Positions 53,732 to 63,406 are shown, numbered from the stretch's first letter. The stretch is 64,000 nucleotides of DNA from Streptomyces cadmiisoli (GCF_003261055.1 NZ_CP030073.1:3348001-3412000), one strand, 5' to 3'. A program made the numbers and translations. The notes: generated by a model from the letters alone, not told the origin.

Positions 53732-54358
53732 TCATCCGAGTGACGCCGCCCACCGCGCCACGGCGTCGGTGAGCACGTCCAGGGCCTGCTCCTGGGTGAT
53801 CTCGGCGCGCTTCGGCACGGCGAAGCCGTGATCGGCGTCCGGCACCTCGACCAGCTCGTGCCGCCCCTCGGGGAACTCCGGGGGCCTTCCCCACGGGTCG
53901 TTGCCGCCCTGCACGACGAGGGTCGGCACGCCGGCTGCCAGCAGTTCCTCGGCGCGGGACTTCTCGGGCCTGCCCGGCGGGTGGAGGGGGAAGGCGAGGG
54001 CGAGCACCGCCGCCGCGCCCAGCTCCGCGGCCGTACGGCAGGCGACCCGGGCGCCCGCGCTGCGGCCGCCGGCGACGACCGGCAGTCCTCGTGCGGCCAG
54101 GGCAGGCCAGATTCCGCGCCAGCCCGTGTCCAGCGTCTTCGGCGCGGGCGCCATCTTCTTGCCGGCGACCCGCCAGGGCTGCTCGACGCGGGCCACGCTC
54201 ACGCCGATGCGGGGCAGCGCGTCCGCGAGCGCCTTGAGGTCGCGCGCCTCGATGCCGCCGCCCGCGCCGTGGCCGACGGCCAGCACCAGCCTGGCCTTCT
54301 TCGCCTCGTCCCAGGTGATCCGGGCGGTACCGGCGTCCGTCTCGATGATCTCCGTCAC
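53732..54358 (-). CDS. Alpha/beta-hydrolase, KANL3/Tex30-like
   Basis: 208 aa, ATG 54358. Hydrolase fold with LAVGHGAGGGIEARDL (oxyanion region), nucleophile elbow AGGRSAGARVA and C-terminal DADHGFAVP carrying the catalytic histidine. Predicted dienelactone-hydrolase-like; substrate unknown. One base separates its start from the SRAP stop, so both are one operon; it ends just before the SigR promoter. Confidence 0.82.
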   Translation of the reverse strand: MTEIIETDAGTARITWDEAKKARLVLAVGHGAGGGIEARDLKALADALPRIGVSVARVEQPWRVAGKKMAPAPKTLDTGWRGIWPALAARGLPVVAGGRSAGARVACRTAAELGAAAVLALAFPLHPPGRPEKSRAEELLAAGVPTLVVQGGNDPWGRPPEFPEGRHELVEVPDADHGFAVPKRAEITQEQALDVLTDAVARWAASLG

Positions 54359-54359
54359 A

Positions 54360-55175
54360 TCAGAAGAGTGTGCCCTCCACGGGCCCCTCCAGCTCCTTCA
54401 GCAGCTCCGCGCCGTTGTTGCGGACGTTGCTGACGGCGGTGGTCACCGGGTAGGCGCGCATCAGGCCGGGCGGGGGCGCCACGAGCAGCTCGCGCAGATC
54501 GTCGGGGTCGGTGCGGGAGGGGTCGAGCCAGGCGTCCCAGCGGTCGGGGGTGAGCATCAGCGGCATCCGGGGGTGGATGTCGGCGAGTGTGCGGGGGCCG
54601 TCCGCGGGGGCCACCGCCAGCGGGGACGTCTCGGCCTCGGTGGTGATCACCGAGCAGGTCACCCACCAGGCCAGCGGGTGGTCGTCGGGCAGTGTCCGGT
54701 CCCGCCAGAACTCGTACAGCCCGGCCATCGCGAAGACCGAGCCGTCGGCGGGGAGCACGAAGTAGGGCTGCTTGCGCGGCCGCTTCTTCTTCCCCTCGAC
54801 CTCCAGCTCCCGCTCCTGCGTGCCGGTGACCCACTCGTAGTAGCCGTCGGCGGGCAGGATGCAGCGCCGGGCGGCGAAGGCGCGGCGGTAGGAGGGCTTC
54901 TCGTGGACCGTCTCGGCCCGCGCGTTGATCATCCGGGCGCCGCCCTCGGGCGTCTTGGCCCAGGACGGCACGAGCCCCCACTTCAGCCTGCGCAGCTGGC
55001 GAACCGGCCGCGGATCGCCGGCGTCCTTCACAGGACGGTCGAGGACCGCGTAGACCTCTTTGGTCGGAGCCACGTTGTAGTCGGGTGCCGGGGTCTCCTC
55101 CGGCTCCCACTTCTCGATCTCGAAGGTCGCTGCGAGATCCTCGGGCCCACGACTGGCCGCATACCGTCCGCACAT
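54360..55175 (-). CDS. SRAP-domain (HMCES/YedK) protein, abasic-site cross-linker
   Basis: 271 aa. The protein begins MCGRY, so Cys2 becomes N-terminal after Met removal and can link to abasic sites in single-stranded DNA. Other family motifs are PDYNVAPTKEVYAV, INARAETVHEKPSYRRAFAARRCILPADGYYEW (catalytic glutamate region) and HPRMPLML. It shields abasic sites during replication stress. Divergent from the membrane peptidase gene. Confidence 0.93.
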   Translation of the reverse strand: MCGRYAASRGPEDLAATFEIEKWEPEETPAPDYNVAPTKEVYAVLDRPVKDAGDPRPVRQLRRLKWGLVPSWAKTPEGGARMINARAETVHEKPSYRRAFAARRCILPADGYYEWVTGTQERELEVEGKKKRPRKQPYFVLPADGSVFAMAGLYEFWRDRTLPDDHPLAWWVTCSVITTEAETSPLAVAPADGPRTLADIHPRMPLMLTPDRWDAWLDPSRTDPDDLRELLVAPPPGLMRAYPVTTAVSNVRNNGAELLKELEGPVEGTLF

Positions 55176-55225
55176 ACCTGCAACACTGCCAGACTCCGCC
55201 GACCCGAGGGGCCCACGTCGAACAT

Positions 55226-55948
55226 ATGAACACCATCGCTTCCTCCTCGCTCGCCTCCGTCTGGGACGAGGTCTCCGGCACCCAGCCCGATCCCGACCTG
55301 TGGGTGGTGATCGCGACGCTGGTCGCCGCCCTCGCCGTGGTCGTCCCGCAGGCGCTGTGGCGCGTCTCCCGCAACGCGATCACCATCGCCCACGAGGGCG
55401 GTCACGGCCTGGTCGCCCTGCTGACCGGCCGCACCCTGACCGGCATACGCCTGCACTCCGACACCAGCGGCCTGACCGTCAGCCGCGGCAAGCCGTACGG
55501 CCTCGGCATGATCCTCACCGCCGCCGCCGGCTACACCGCTCCCCCGCTGCTCGGCCTGGGCGGCGCCGCGCTGCTCACCACGGGCCGCATCACGCTGCTG
55601 CTGTGCGCCGCCACGGCGCTGCTGGTGGCGATGCTGGTGATGATCCGCAACGCCTACGGGGCGCTGACCGTCGTCCTGACCGGCGCCACCTTCGTGCTCG
55701 TGTCCTGGCTGACCGGACCGCAGGTGCAGGCGGCGTTCGCGTACGCGGTGGTGTGGTTCCTGCTGCTCGGCGGGGTCCGCCCGGCCTTCGAGCTCCAGGC
55801 CAAGCGCTCCCGGGGCGGGGCCGGCGACTCGGACGCGGACCAGCTCTCCCGGCTGACGCACGTGCCGGCGGGGCTGTGGTTCTTCCTGTTCCACGCGGTG
55901 TCGCTGTGCTCACTGCTCGGTGGGGGCAGATGGCTGCTGGAGCTGTGA
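55226..55948 (+). CDS. M50-like (site-2-protease type) membrane metallopeptidase
   Basis: 240 aa from ATG 55226. A membrane segment at about 25-45 precedes [18 protein letters not shown], a zinc-binding HExxH-type motif (HEGGH); several more helices follow. It belongs to the M50B-like/DUF group of actinobacterial membrane proteins. Proteolytic activity has not been shown for close relatives, to my knowledge. Confidence 0.8.
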   Translation: MNTIASSSLASVWDEVSGTQPDPDLWVVIATLVAALAVVVPQALWRVSRNAITIAHEGGHGLVALLTGRTLTGIRLHSDTSGLTVSRGKPYGLGMILTAAAGYTAPPLLGLGGAALLTTGRITLLLCAATALLVAMLVMIRNAYGALTVVLTGATFVLVSWLTGPQVQAAFAYAVVWFLLLGGVRPAFELQAKRSRGGAGDSDADQLSRLTHVPAGLWFFLFHAVSLCSLLGGGRWLLEL

Positions 55949-56072
55949 CGGCCCCCGCGGCGGCACGCTGACGGCGGCGCCCCGCCGTGTCGACGCGCGG
56001 CTCCGCCGCCCGGGCACGACCAGCCACGACGCAGCAGCACCCGAAACGCGCCCTCCTTATAAAGTGGGGCCC

Positions 56073-57404
56073 ATGGTCCCGAACCCCGCACCCACCGCCC
56101 TCTGGCCCGCCCCGTACGCGGGCGGAGCCGTCGACGCCACGGTCCACGTGCCGGGGTCCAAGTCGGTCACCAACCGCGCCCTGGTGCTCGCCGCCCTGGC
56201 GTCCGAGCCGGGCTGGCTGCGCCGCCCGCTGCGCTCGCGCGACACGCTCCTGATGGCGGGCGCCCTGCGCGCGATGGGTGTCGGCATCGAGGAGACGGTG
56301 TCCTCCAGTTCCTCCGTCGCCGGCGGTACCGGCGAGGCGTGGCGGGTGCTCCCCGCCGGTCTGGGCGGCCCGGCCACGGTCGACGTCGGCAACGCCGGCA
56401 CGGTGATGCGGTTCCTGCCGCCGGTGGCCGCGCTCGCCGACGGGCCCATCCGCTTCGACGGCGACCCGCGGTCCTACGAACGCCCCCTGAACGGTGTGAT
56501 CGACGCGCTGCGGGTGCTCGGCGCCCGGATCGACGACGACGGCCGGGGCTCGCTGCCGCTGACGGTGCACGGCGGGGGCGCGCTGGACGGCGGTCCGGTC
56601 GAGATCGACGCCTCCTCGTCCTCGCAGTTCGTCAGCGCACTGCTGCTGTCGGGGCCGCGTTTCAACCAGGGCGTCGAGGTCCGCCACACGGGCTCGTCGC
56701 TGCCGTCCCTGCCGCACATCCGCATGACGGTCGACATGCTGCGCGCGGTCGGCGCCCAGGTCGACTCCCCGGAGTCGGGCGGCGAGCCGAACGTGTGGCG
56801 GGTCACCCCGGGCGCACTGCTCGGCCGTGATCTGACCGTCGAGCCGGACCTGTCCAACGCCCAGCCGTTCCTGGCCGCGGCCCTGGTGACGGGGGGCAAG
56901 GTGCTCATCCCGGACTGGCCGGCCCGCACCACCCAGCCCGGCGACCGGCTGCGCGAGATCTTCACCGAGATGGGCGGTTCCTGCGAACTGACCGACTACG
57001 GCCTGGAGTTCACCGGTTCCGGCGCGGTCCACGGCATCGACGTCGACCTCGGCGACGTCGGCGAGCTGACCCCCGGTGTCGCGGCGGTCGCCGCCCTCGC
57101 CGACTCCCCCTCCACGCTCCGCGGCGTCGCGCACCTGCGCCTGCACGAGACGGACCGGCTGGCCGCGCTCACCAAGGAGATCAACGAGCTCGGCGGTGAC
57201 GTCACGGAGACCGCCGACGGCCTGCACATCCGCCCCCGCCCGCTGCACGGCGGGGTCTTCCACACCTACGAGGACCACCGCATGGCCACCGCCGGCGCGA
57301 TCATCGGCCTGGCGGTGGAGGGGGTGCGGATCGAGAACGTGGCGACGACGGCCAAGACCCTGCCGGACTTCCCCGATCTGTGGACCGGGATGCTCGGGGC
57401 GTAG
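56073..57404 (+). CDS. aroA: 3-Phosphoshikimate 1-carboxyvinyltransferase (EPSP synthase)
   Basis: 443 aa, ATG 56073. [17 protein letters not shown] binds shikimate-3-P and [18 protein letters not shown] is the conserved glycine loop, and GDRLREIF and [18 protein letters not shown] complete the active site. It makes EPSP in the shikimate pathway to aromatic amino acids. The inhibitor-contact region reads [11 protein letters not shown], of the class I/actinobacterial type. Likely co-transcribed with rsgA (18-bp gap). Confidence 0.96.
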   Translation: MVPNPAPTALWPAPYAGGAVDATVHVPGSKSVTNRALVLAALASEPGWLRRPLRSRDTLLMAGALRAMGVGIEETVSSSSSVAGGTGEAWRVLPAGLGGPATVDVGNAGTVMRFLPPVAALADGPIRFDGDPRSYERPLNGVIDALRVLGARIDDDGRGSLPLTVHGGGALDGGPVEIDASSSSQFVSALLLSGPRFNQGVEVRHTGSSLPSLPHIRMTVDMLRAVGAQVDSPESGGEPNVWRVTPGALLGRDLTVEPDLSNAQPFLAAALVTGGKVLIPDWPARTTQPGDRLREIFTEMGGSCELTDYGLEFTGSGAVHGIDVDLGDVGELTPGVAAVAALADSPSTLRGVAHLRLHETDRLAALTKEINELGGDVTETADGLHIRPRPLHGGVFHTYEDHRMATAGAIIGLAVEGVRIENVATTAKTLPDFPDLWTGMLGA

Positions 57405-57422
57405 AGACGCAGGGATCAGGTC

Positions 57423-58433
57423 ATGCGCCGCTACGGCAAGCACACCGACGAGGACGACATCCGCTCCCGTCCCAACCGCAAGGGCAACCGGCCCCGCACC
57501 CATATCCGCCCCAAGCACGAGGACGCCGCCGAGGGCATGGTCCTCACCGTCGACCGGGGGCGCCTGACCTGTCTCGTCGAGGGCCGGGTCGTGATGGCCA
57601 TGAAGGCGCGCGAACTGGGCCGCAAGGCCGCGGTGGTCGGCGACCGGGTGGCCCTGGTCGGGGACCTGTCCGGGAAGAAGGACACGCTCGCGCGGATCGT
57701 CCGCATCGAGGACCGCACGTCGGTGCTGCGCCGCACCGCGGACGACGACGACCCCTACGAGCGGGTGGTCGTCGCCAACGCCGACCAGCTCGCCATCGTC
57801 ACCGCCCTCGCCGACCCCGAGCCGCGCCCCAGGCTGATCGACCGCTGCCTGGTCGCCGCGTACGACGGCGGACTGGAGCCGCTGCTGGTGATGACCAAGT
57901 CGGACCTCGCGCCGCCCGACAAACTCCTGGAGCTGTACGGCGCCCTGGACATCCCCTACGTCGTGACCAGCCGAGAGGAACTGGAGACCGGCGACGCGGC
58001 GGACCGGGTGCGCGAGGAACTGGACGGCAAGATCACGGCCTTCGTCGGTCACTCGGGCGTCGGCAAGACGACCCTGGTCAACGCGCTGGTGCCGGTGGAG
58101 CGCCGCCGTCTGACGGGCCATGTGAACGCGGTGACGGGCCGCGGCCGCCATACGACGACCTCGGCCCTGGTGCTGCCGCTGCCGGACGGTGCGGGCTGGG
58201 TGGTCGACACCCCGGGCGTACGGTCCTTCGGCCTCGCCCACATCGACCCGTCGCGGGTGATCCACGCCTTTCCCGACCTGGAGCCGGGCACGGAGGGCTG
58301 CCCGCGCGCGTGCAGCCACGACGAGCCGGACTGCGCGCTGGACGCCTGGGTGGCCGAGGGCCACGCGGACCCCGCGCGCCTCTATTCGCTGCGGCGCCTG
58401 CTGGCCACGCGGGAGCGGACGGAAGGCGACTGA
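57423..58433 (+). CDS. rsgA: Ribosome small-subunit biogenesis GTPase RsgA
   Basis: 336 aa. N-terminal OB fold, then a circularly permuted GTPase in which the G4 motif (TKSD) precedes G1 (GHSGVGKTT) and G3 (DTPG). The C-terminal zinc module has CPRACSH and a later cysteine (EPDCAL). It promotes late 30S maturation. The basic N-terminus (RSRPNRKGNRPRTHIRPKHED) suggests RNA contact. Confidence 0.95.
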   Translation: MRRYGKHTDEDDIRSRPNRKGNRPRTHIRPKHEDAAEGMVLTVDRGRLTCLVEGRVVMAMKARELGRKAAVVGDRVALVGDLSGKKDTLARIVRIEDRTSVLRRTADDDDPYERVVVANADQLAIVTALADPEPRPRLIDRCLVAAYDGGLEPLLVMTKSDLAPPDKLLELYGALDIPYVVTSREELETGDAADRVREELDGKITAFVGHSGVGKTTLVNALVPVERRRLTGHVNAVTGRGRHTTTSALVLPLPDGAGWVVDTPGVRSFGLAHIDPSRVIHAFPDLEPGTEGCPRACSHDEPDCALDAWVAEGHADPARLYSLRRLLATRERTEGD

Positions 58434-58472
58434 CCCGCGCGGTGTTTCTCTTCATGCGGGGTTTGTCGTGCT

Positions 58473-58511
58473 TCGGGTCCGGTAAGGGCATAATCGCAAA
58501 GCCGGATCCGA
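58473..58511 (+). other. Leader hairpin between rsgA and the SMR gene
   Basis: TCGGGTCCGG (58473-58482) pairs with CCGGATCCGA (58502-58511), one G-U. It may end rsgA transcription or be part of an SMR leader RNA; it does not match guanidine riboswitch classes that I know. Confidence 0.4.
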
Positions 58512-58568
58512 GCGGGAGCAAAGTCCGACGAGCGGTCACACGACGTGGAGATACGGGGAGGACAGCAC

Positions 58569-58892
58569 ATGGCGTGGCTGCTGGTCATCGTGGCCGGGTT
58601 GCTGGAAACCGGCTTCGCGGTGTGTCTGAAGCTGTCGCACGGCTTCACCCGGCTGTGGCCGACCATCGCCTTCTGCGTCTTCGCGCTGGGCAGCTTCGGT
58701 CTGCTGACCCTGGCGCTGAAGAAGCTCGACGTGGGTCCGGCGTACGCGGTGTGGACCGGCATCGGCGCCGCCGGTACCGCGATCTACGGCATGGTCTTCC
58801 TCGGCGACCTGGTCTCGACGCTGAAGATCGTGTCGATCAGCCTGGTGATCATCGGCGTCGTCGGTCTTCAGCTGTCCGGCTCGGCGCACTGA
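58569..58892 (+). CDS. SMR-family transporter, SugE/Gdx-like
   Basis: 107 aa, four membrane helices. LLVIVAGLLETGFAVCLKLSHGFTRLWP contains the membrane glutamate (Glu13) that couples protons to substrate, and AYAVWTGIGAAGTAIYG is typical of the SugE (Gdx) branch, which exports guanidinium. The usual tryptophan before the AVGLK-type segment is Phe here, so specificity may differ. Convergent with a TetR gene, 9 bp between stops. Confidence 0.88.
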   Translation: MAWLLVIVAGLLETGFAVCLKLSHGFTRLWPTIAFCVFALGSFGLLTLALKKLDVGPAYAVWTGIGAAGTAIYGMVFLGDLVSTLKIVSISLVIIGVVGLQLSGSAH

Positions 58893-58901
58893 GCGCCCGG
58901 C

Positions 58902-59510
58902 TCACACCGGATGCCGGTGCAGAGCGCCGCGCACCAGGTCGGTGACACCGCCCCGGTCGGGCGGCGCGACCACGCACGACAGCGCGAGGCGGACGACCAG
59001 CTCGCAGGACCGGGCCAGATCCGCGGCGTCCGCCGGGCGCGCGCCGGGACCGGCCAGCGCCGCCACGGCCCGGTCGCGGACCAGTTCCACGAAGTCGCCG
59101 GGCGAGGGCAGCGGCCCGTCGGCACGCCGCTGGGCCGGTACGGCGGAGGTGGACGGCACGGCCGACAGCCTCGGCTCGGGCAGCTTCTCGTTCCAGCAGC
59201 CGGTGAGCATGGCGTGCACCAGCGCGTTGTTCCGGGCGGCCGACGCGGTCCACTCGGCGGTGGCGGTGAGCCGGTCGCGGGTGTCGCTCGGGGTGGCGAG
59301 CGCCCGTTCCACGCCGGCGAGGTAGCCGTCGGCCTCCCGGCGCACCAGCGCCCGGGCCAGCCCGTCCTTGCTGCCGAACTCGTTGTACAGCGTCTGCCGG
59401 GACACCCCGGCCGCCGCGGCCACGTCGACCATCCGCACCGCGCCCCACGGTCTGCGCGCCAGTGCCGTGTAAGCGGCGTCCAGCAGTGACTCCCGCGCCA
59501 CAGGCATCAT
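58902..59510 (-). CDS. TetR-family regulator next to SMR transporter
   Basis: 202 aa. Helix-turn-helix GAVRMVDVAAAAGVSRQTLYNEFGSKDGLARAL (about 23-55). The C-terminal ligand domain is family-specific. It may respond to the transporter substrate, but it is convergent rather than divergent to the SMR gene, so control of that gene is not proven by layout. Confidence 0.85.
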   Translation of the reverse strand: MMPVARESLLDAAYTALARRPWGAVRMVDVAAAAGVSRQTLYNEFGSKDGLARALVRREADGYLAGVERALATPSDTRDRLTATAEWTASAARNNALVHAMLTGCWNEKLPEPRLSAVPSTSAVPAQRRADGPLPSPGDFVELVRDRAVAALAGPGARPADAADLARSCELVVRLALSCVVAPPDRGGVTDLVRGALHRHPV

Positions 59511-59543
59511 CGCCTCCCCGGGACGGCAACTCTGCGCCCAGGT

Positions 59544-59568
59544 TTGACGCGCCGCCGGGCACTGTCAA
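59544..59568 (-). promoter_or_regulatory. Candidate TetR autoregulatory site
   Basis: TTGAC (59544-59548) and GTCAA (59564-59568) form an inverted repeat; on the minus strand the right arm gives a perfect -35 TTGACA (59568-59563). The -10 is poor (AAACCT). Confidence 0.35.
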
Positions 59569-59760
59569 GGGGTCTCGTCGGCCTCGCGACAGCGTGCCCG
59601 CGCCGGGCCCGCGGTCCGGTCGCGGGACCCGTTCCGGGGCCGGGCGGCGGCCGGCCGCGCCGGCCGGCCGAACGCGGCCCACTCCTTTGCCGCACAACGA
59701 ACCCCTGACGCACCACAGCCCCCATAGCCCGGCGCCGCCGGATCCGGATACGGTTCACGC

Positions 59761-60561
59761 ATGCCCGACTATCTCGACGACCTGCGTCTCGCCCACGTCC
59801 TGGCGGATGCCGCCGACGCCACGACGACGGCCCGCTTCAAGGCTCTCGACCTCAAGGTCGACACGAAGCCTGACATGACGCCGGTGTCCGAGGCCGACCG
59901 GGCGGCCGAGGAGCTCATCCGCGGCCAGCTCCAGCGCGCCCGCCCCCGTGACGCCATCCTCGGTGAGGAGTACGGCGTCGAGGGCACCGGCCCGCGCCGC
60001 TGGGTCATCGACCCGATCGACGGCACCAAGAACTACATCCGCGGTGTCCCGGTGTGGGCCACCCTCATCTCGCTGATGGAGGCCGGGGAGGGCGGCTACC
60101 AGCCCGTCGTCGGCCTGGTCTCCGCCCCTGCCCTCGGCCGCCGCTGGTGGGCCGCCAAGGGCCACGGCGCCTTCACCGGCCGCAGCCTGTCCTCCGCGTC
60201 CCGGCTGCAGGTGTCCCGGGTCGGGAAGCTGTCGGACGCCTCCTTCGCGTACTCCTCGCTCTCCGGCTGGGAGGAGCGGGACCGGCTGGTCGGCTTCCTG
60301 GACCTCACCCGAGAGGTCTGGCGCACCCGCGCGTACGGGGACTTCTGGCCGTACATGATGGTCGCCGAGGGCTCGATCGACATGTGCGCCGAACCCGAGC
60401 TGTCGCTCTGGGACATGGCCGCGAACGCGATCATCGTCACGGAGGCGGGCGGCACCTTCACCGGTCTCGATGGCCGCCCGGGCCCGCACAGCGGCGACGC
60501 GGCCGCCTCGAACGGCCTGCTCCACGACGAACTGCTCGGGTACCTCAACCAGCGTTACTGA
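59761..60561 (+). CDS. hisN: Histidinol-phosphatase (inositol-monophosphatase fold)
   Basis: 266 aa. IMPase metal motifs [17 protein letters not shown] and [21 protein letters not shown]. From memory, the S. coelicolor orthologue SCO5208 supplies histidinol-phosphatase activity for histidine synthesis. No other his gene is adjacent. Confidence 0.9.
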   Translation: MPDYLDDLRLAHVLADAADATTTARFKALDLKVDTKPDMTPVSEADRAAEELIRGQLQRARPRDAILGEEYGVEGTGPRRWVIDPIDGTKNYIRGVPVWATLISLMEAGEGGYQPVVGLVSAPALGRRWWAAKGHGAFTGRSLSSASRLQVSRVGKLSDASFAYSSLSGWEERDRLVGFLDLTREVWRTRAYGDFWPYMMVAEGSIDMCAEPELSLWDMAANAIIVTEAGGTFTGLDGRPGPHSGDAAASNGLLHDELLGYLNQRY

Positions 60562-60673
60562 ACGTCCTCTTGTTGACCCTCTCTTTGCCTGCCACTCTGA
60601 GAGTCCCCCCACTTGTGCATTTGTGAAACCGTGAACAATCGGCGGGGGGCACTCCAGGAGGTGGCTCCATCCC

Positions 60674-61066
60674 ATGCTCGTTCGCGACGCCATGAGCTCG
60701 GTGGTCCTCACCATCGGTCCCACCCACACCCTTCGCCAGGCAGCCGCCCTGATGTCCGCCCGCCGGGTCGGCGCGGCGGTCGTCCACGATCCCGACGCCG
60801 GCGGGATCGGCATCCTCACCGAGCGGGACATCCTCAACTCCGTGGGTCTCGGACAGGACCCCGACACAGAGCTCTCCCACGCCCACACCACCGCCGACGT
60901 CGTCTTCGCCGCCCCGGCGTGGACCCTGGAGGAGGCGGCCCGCGCCATGGCGCACGGCGGCTTCCGTCACCTCATCGTCCTCGACCGCGGCGAGCCCGTC
61001 GGCATCGTCTCGGTCCGCGACATCATCCGCTGCTGGGCACCCGCCCGGCAGCACGTCCCGGCCTGA
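60674..61066 (+). CDS. Tandem CBS-domain protein
   Basis: 130 aa, ATG 60674. Two CBS motifs (MLVRDAMSSVVLTIGPTHTLRQAAALM ... GILTERDIL and HTTADVVFAAPAWTLEEAARAMAHGGFRHLIVLD ... VSVRDII) form one Bateman module that would bind an adenosyl nucleotide. No effector domain, so it probably acts on a partner protein. RBS AGGAGG is 12-14 nt from the start, rather far. Confidence 0.85.
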   Translation: MLVRDAMSSVVLTIGPTHTLRQAAALMSARRVGAAVVHDPDAGGIGILTERDILNSVGLGQDPDTELSHAHTTADVVFAAPAWTLEEAARAMAHGGFRHLIVLDRGEPVGIVSVRDIIRCWAPARQHVPA

Positions 61067-61083
61067 GAGGCGGCGGACGGCGA

Positions 61084-61117
61084 GACGGGCCGGGCTCCCG
61101 GGGGAGTCCGGCCCGTC
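61084..61117. terminator. Bidirectional hairpin between CBS and catalase genes
   Basis: GACGGGCCGG (61084-61093) pairs with CCGGCCCGTC (61108-61117); an inner CTCCC/GGGAG extends the stem after one mismatch. Confidence 0.8.
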
Positions 61118-61148
61118 CGCCACGGCAAGCGGTCCAGTGCTGGTGTGA

Positions 61149-62603
61149 TCAGCCGCGCAGGGCCTGGACCGCGGCCTCCAGCCGCTTGCCGAAGTCGGCG
61201 TCCGCCCGGCGGAAGTTGTCGACGGCGCGCGCCGCGATGTCCTCGCGCGAGACACCGGCGATGCTGCCCGCCAGGTTGGCGATCAGCCGCTCCCGCTCGT
61301 CCTCGGACATCAGGCGGTAGAGGTTGCCCGCCTGGACGAAGTCGTCGTCCTCGGCGTGTGCGGGGACGGGGTGGTTGCCCGTGCCGCCGGTGAAGTCCGC
61401 GACCGGCGCCCACAGCGGGCGGTTCGTCTGGAAGGGTCCGCCGAAGCTGTTCGGCTCGTAGTTCTTCGCGCCCTTGTGGCGGCCGTCGTACAGGTGGCCG
61501 TCACGGCCGTGGGTGCGGGCCTCGGTGGCGTGCGGGCGGTTCACCGGCAGATGGTCGGCGTTGATGCCGACGCGGTAGCGGTGGGCGTCGCCGTAGGCGA
61601 AGAGGCGGCCCTGGAGCATCTTGTCCGGGGACGGGCCGATGCCGGGCACGAAGTGGGCCGGGCTGAAGATGCTCTGCTCGACCTCGGCGAAGATGTTCTC
61701 CGGGTTGCGGTCGAGCACCAGCCGGCCGATCTCGATCGGCGGGTAGTCCTCGTGCGGCCACACCCTGGTGAGGTCGAACGGGTTGAAGCGGTACGCCGCC
61801 GCCTCGGCCGCCGGCATGATCTGCACCTGCACGGTCCAGCTCGGGAACTCGCCGCGCTCGATGGCCTCGCGCAGGTCCCGCTGGTGCGAGTCGGGGTCCC
61901 GGCCGGCCAGCACCTCCGCCTCCTGCGCGGTGAGGTTCTTGATGCCCTGGTCGGTCTTGAAGTGGTACTTGACCCAGAAGACCTCGCCGGCCTCGTTGTT
62001 CCACTGGAACGTGTGCGAGCCGTAGCCGTTCATGTGGCGGTACGAGGCGGGAATGCCGCGGTCGCCGAACAGCCAGGTCACCTGGTGGGTCGACTCGGGC
62101 GACAGACCCCAGAAGTCCCAGACGTTGTCCGCCTCCTGCGAGCCGGTGTACGGATCGCGCTTCTGGGTGTGGATGAAGTCAGGGAACTTGACGGCGTCCT
62201 TGATGAAGAACACCGGGGTGTTGTTGCCGACGAGGTCGTAATTGCCCTCCTCGGTGTAGAACTTCACCGAGAAGCCGCGCGGGTCGCGGACCGCGTCGGC
62301 CGCGCCCAGGTTGCCGGCCACCGTCGAGAAGCGCAGGAAGACCTCCGTCTCCCGGCCGATCTCCGAGAGGAACGCGGCGCGCGTCCAGCGGCTCACGTCG
62401 GCGGTCACCGTGAAGGTGCCGTAGGCGCCGGCGCCACGGGCGTGCACGACACGCTCCGGGATGCGCTCACGGTTGAAGTGGGCCAGCTTCTCCAGCAGGA
62501 GCTGGTCCTGGACGAGCACCGGGCCGCCGATGCCCGCGGTCTCGCTGTTCTGGTTGTCCGCTACCGGGGCACCGGCCTCCGTCGTGAGCGACCCCTGGGT
62601 CAC
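61149..62603 (-). CDS. catA: Monofunctional heme catalase
   Basis: 484 aa from GTG 62603 behind GGGAGG; a longer frame to 62675 has no RBS and covers the operator. Catalytic His54 ([12 protein letters not shown]), Asn127/128 ([11 protein letters not shown]) and proximal heme tyrosine in [12 protein letters not shown]. Small-subunit clade 3 catalase. It destroys hydrogen peroxide. Divergent from catR, with a perfect palindrome in its promoter. Confidence 0.96.
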   Translation of the reverse strand: MTQGSLTTEAGAPVADNQNSETAGIGGPVLVQDQLLLEKLAHFNRERIPERVVHARGAGAYGTFTVTADVSRWTRAAFLSEIGRETEVFLRFSTVAGNLGAADAVRDPRGFSVKFYTEEGNYDLVGNNTPVFFIKDAVKFPDFIHTQKRDPYTGSQEADNVWDFWGLSPESTHQVTWLFGDRGIPASYRHMNGYGSHTFQWNNEAGEVFWVKYHFKTDQGIKNLTAQEAEVLAGRDPDSHQRDLREAIERGEFPSWTVQVQIMPAAEAAAYRFNPFDLTRVWPHEDYPPIEIGRLVLDRNPENIFAEVEQSIFSPAHFVPGIGPSPDKMLQGRLFAYGDAHRYRVGINADHLPVNRPHATEARTHGRDGHLYDGRHKGAKNYEPNSFGGPFQTNRPLWAPVADFTGGTGNHPVPAHAEDDDFVQAGNLYRLMSEDERERLIANLAGSIAGVSREDIAARAVDNFRRADADFGKRLEAAVQALRG

Positions 62604-62659
62604 GTGCGCCTCCCGCGTCAGTCCTGATTGTTCCTGTTTCTCGGCCAAAGCCAGGCTCG

Positions 62660-62687
62660 ATCCTACAATGGACATTGTCTAAGTCAA
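62660..62687 (-). promoter_or_regulatory. catA promoter with CatR operator
   Basis: -35 TTGACT (62687-62682), 16-nt spacer, -10 TAGGAT (62665-62660). The palindrome ACAATG-GA-CATTGT (62665-62678) fills the spacer, as expected for a peroxide-sensitive Fur/PerR repressor. Confidence 0.8.
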
Positions 62688-62710
62688 ATGAGGTTCCAAA
62701 GTCACACCCG

Positions 62711-62740
62711 TTCGGAAACTCGCCCCCTGACTGTTAGGCT
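62711..62740 (+). promoter_or_regulatory. catR promoter, leaderless
   Basis: TTCGGA (62711-62716), 18-nt spacer, TAGGCT (62735-62740), 7 nt before the catR ATG. No Shine-Dalgarno is present. Confidence 0.6.
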
Positions 62741-62747
62741 GGTCCTC

Positions 62748-63164
62748 ATGAGCGACCTTCTGGAACGACTGCGCGGACGTGGATGGCGGATGACCGCGCA
62801 ACGGCGCGTCGTGGCCGAGGTCCTCGACGGCGAACACGTCCATCTGACGGCCGACGAGGTCCACGCGCGGGCCGTCGCCAAGCTGCCCGAGATCTCCCGG
62901 GCGACCGTCTACAACACGCTGGGCGAGCTGGTCACCCTCGGCGAGGTGCTCGAGGTCTCCACCGACAAGCGCGCCAAGCGGTACGACCCGAACGCCCACC
63001 GCCCGCACCACCACCTGGTGTGCGCCCGGTGCGGCGCGATCCGCGACGTCCACCCGAGCGGCAACCCGCTGGCCGACCTCCCCGACTCGGAGCGCTTCGG
63101 CTTCACCGTCTCGGACGTCGAGGTGACGTACCGCGGCGTCTGCCCGAACTGCGCAGCGGCCTAG
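62748..63164 (+). CDS. catR: Fur-family peroxide-responsive repressor CatR
   Basis: 138 aa from ATG 62748. Winged helix (MTAQRRVVAEVLDG ... EISRATVYNTLGELVTLGEV), metal-binding HRPHHHLVC, and two structural zinc CxxC pairs at 92/95 and 132/135. PerR-like Fe repressor; in S. coelicolor CatR represses catA and itself until peroxide oxidises it. Divergent from catalase. A hairpin terminator follows. Confidence 0.94.
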   Translation: MSDLLERLRGRGWRMTAQRRVVAEVLDGEHVHLTADEVHARAVAKLPEISRATVYNTLGELVTLGEVLEVSTDKRAKRYDPNAHRPHHHLVCARCGAIRDVHPSGNPLADLPDSERFGFTVSDVEVTYRGVCPNCAAA

Positions 63165-63178
63165 CGCCCGCGCTGCGA

Positions 63179-63207
63179 GCCCCGGCACCGATGGGTGCCG
63201 GGGCTTT
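63179..63207 (+). terminator. Terminator of catR
   Basis: GCCCCGGCACC (63179-63189) pairs with GGTGCCGGGGC (63194-63204), then TTT. Confidence 0.8.
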
Positions 63208-63291
63208 CTGCTGCGCAGATCCTTCCGCTCCGTGATCGCGTATCCGAGGGAGCGGGGCCTGGAAGGCGGTGGGTCACAGGCCGCGAACGCA

Positions 63292-63325
63292 CCGAAGGCC
63301 GGGACCATGTGGTCCCGGCCTTCGG
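63292..63325 (-). terminator. Terminator of tRNA-fMet
   Basis: Perfect 15-bp stem (63292-63306 with 63311-63325) just 3' of the tRNA on its strand. Confidence 0.8.
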
Positions 63326-63332
63326 CCTTCAG

Positions 63333-63406
63333 TAGCGGGGACAGGATTTGAACCTGCGACCTCTGGGTTATGAGCCCAGCGAGCTACCGAGCTGCTCCAC
63401 CCCGCG
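63333..63406 (-). tRNA. tRNA-fMet (CAT), initiator
   Basis: 74 nt without encoded CCA. Anticodon arm CTGGGCTCATAACCCAG has three G-C pairs next to the loop, and position 1 (C) mismatches position 72, both initiator hallmarks. T-loop GGTTCAAATCC. Confidence 0.95.

Noticed and set aside
58433..58568. Guanidine riboswitch upstream of the SMR gene
   Set aside because: I compared by eye with class I, II and III conserved sequences; only a short CCGACGAG resembles class III and the pseudoknot partner is missing.
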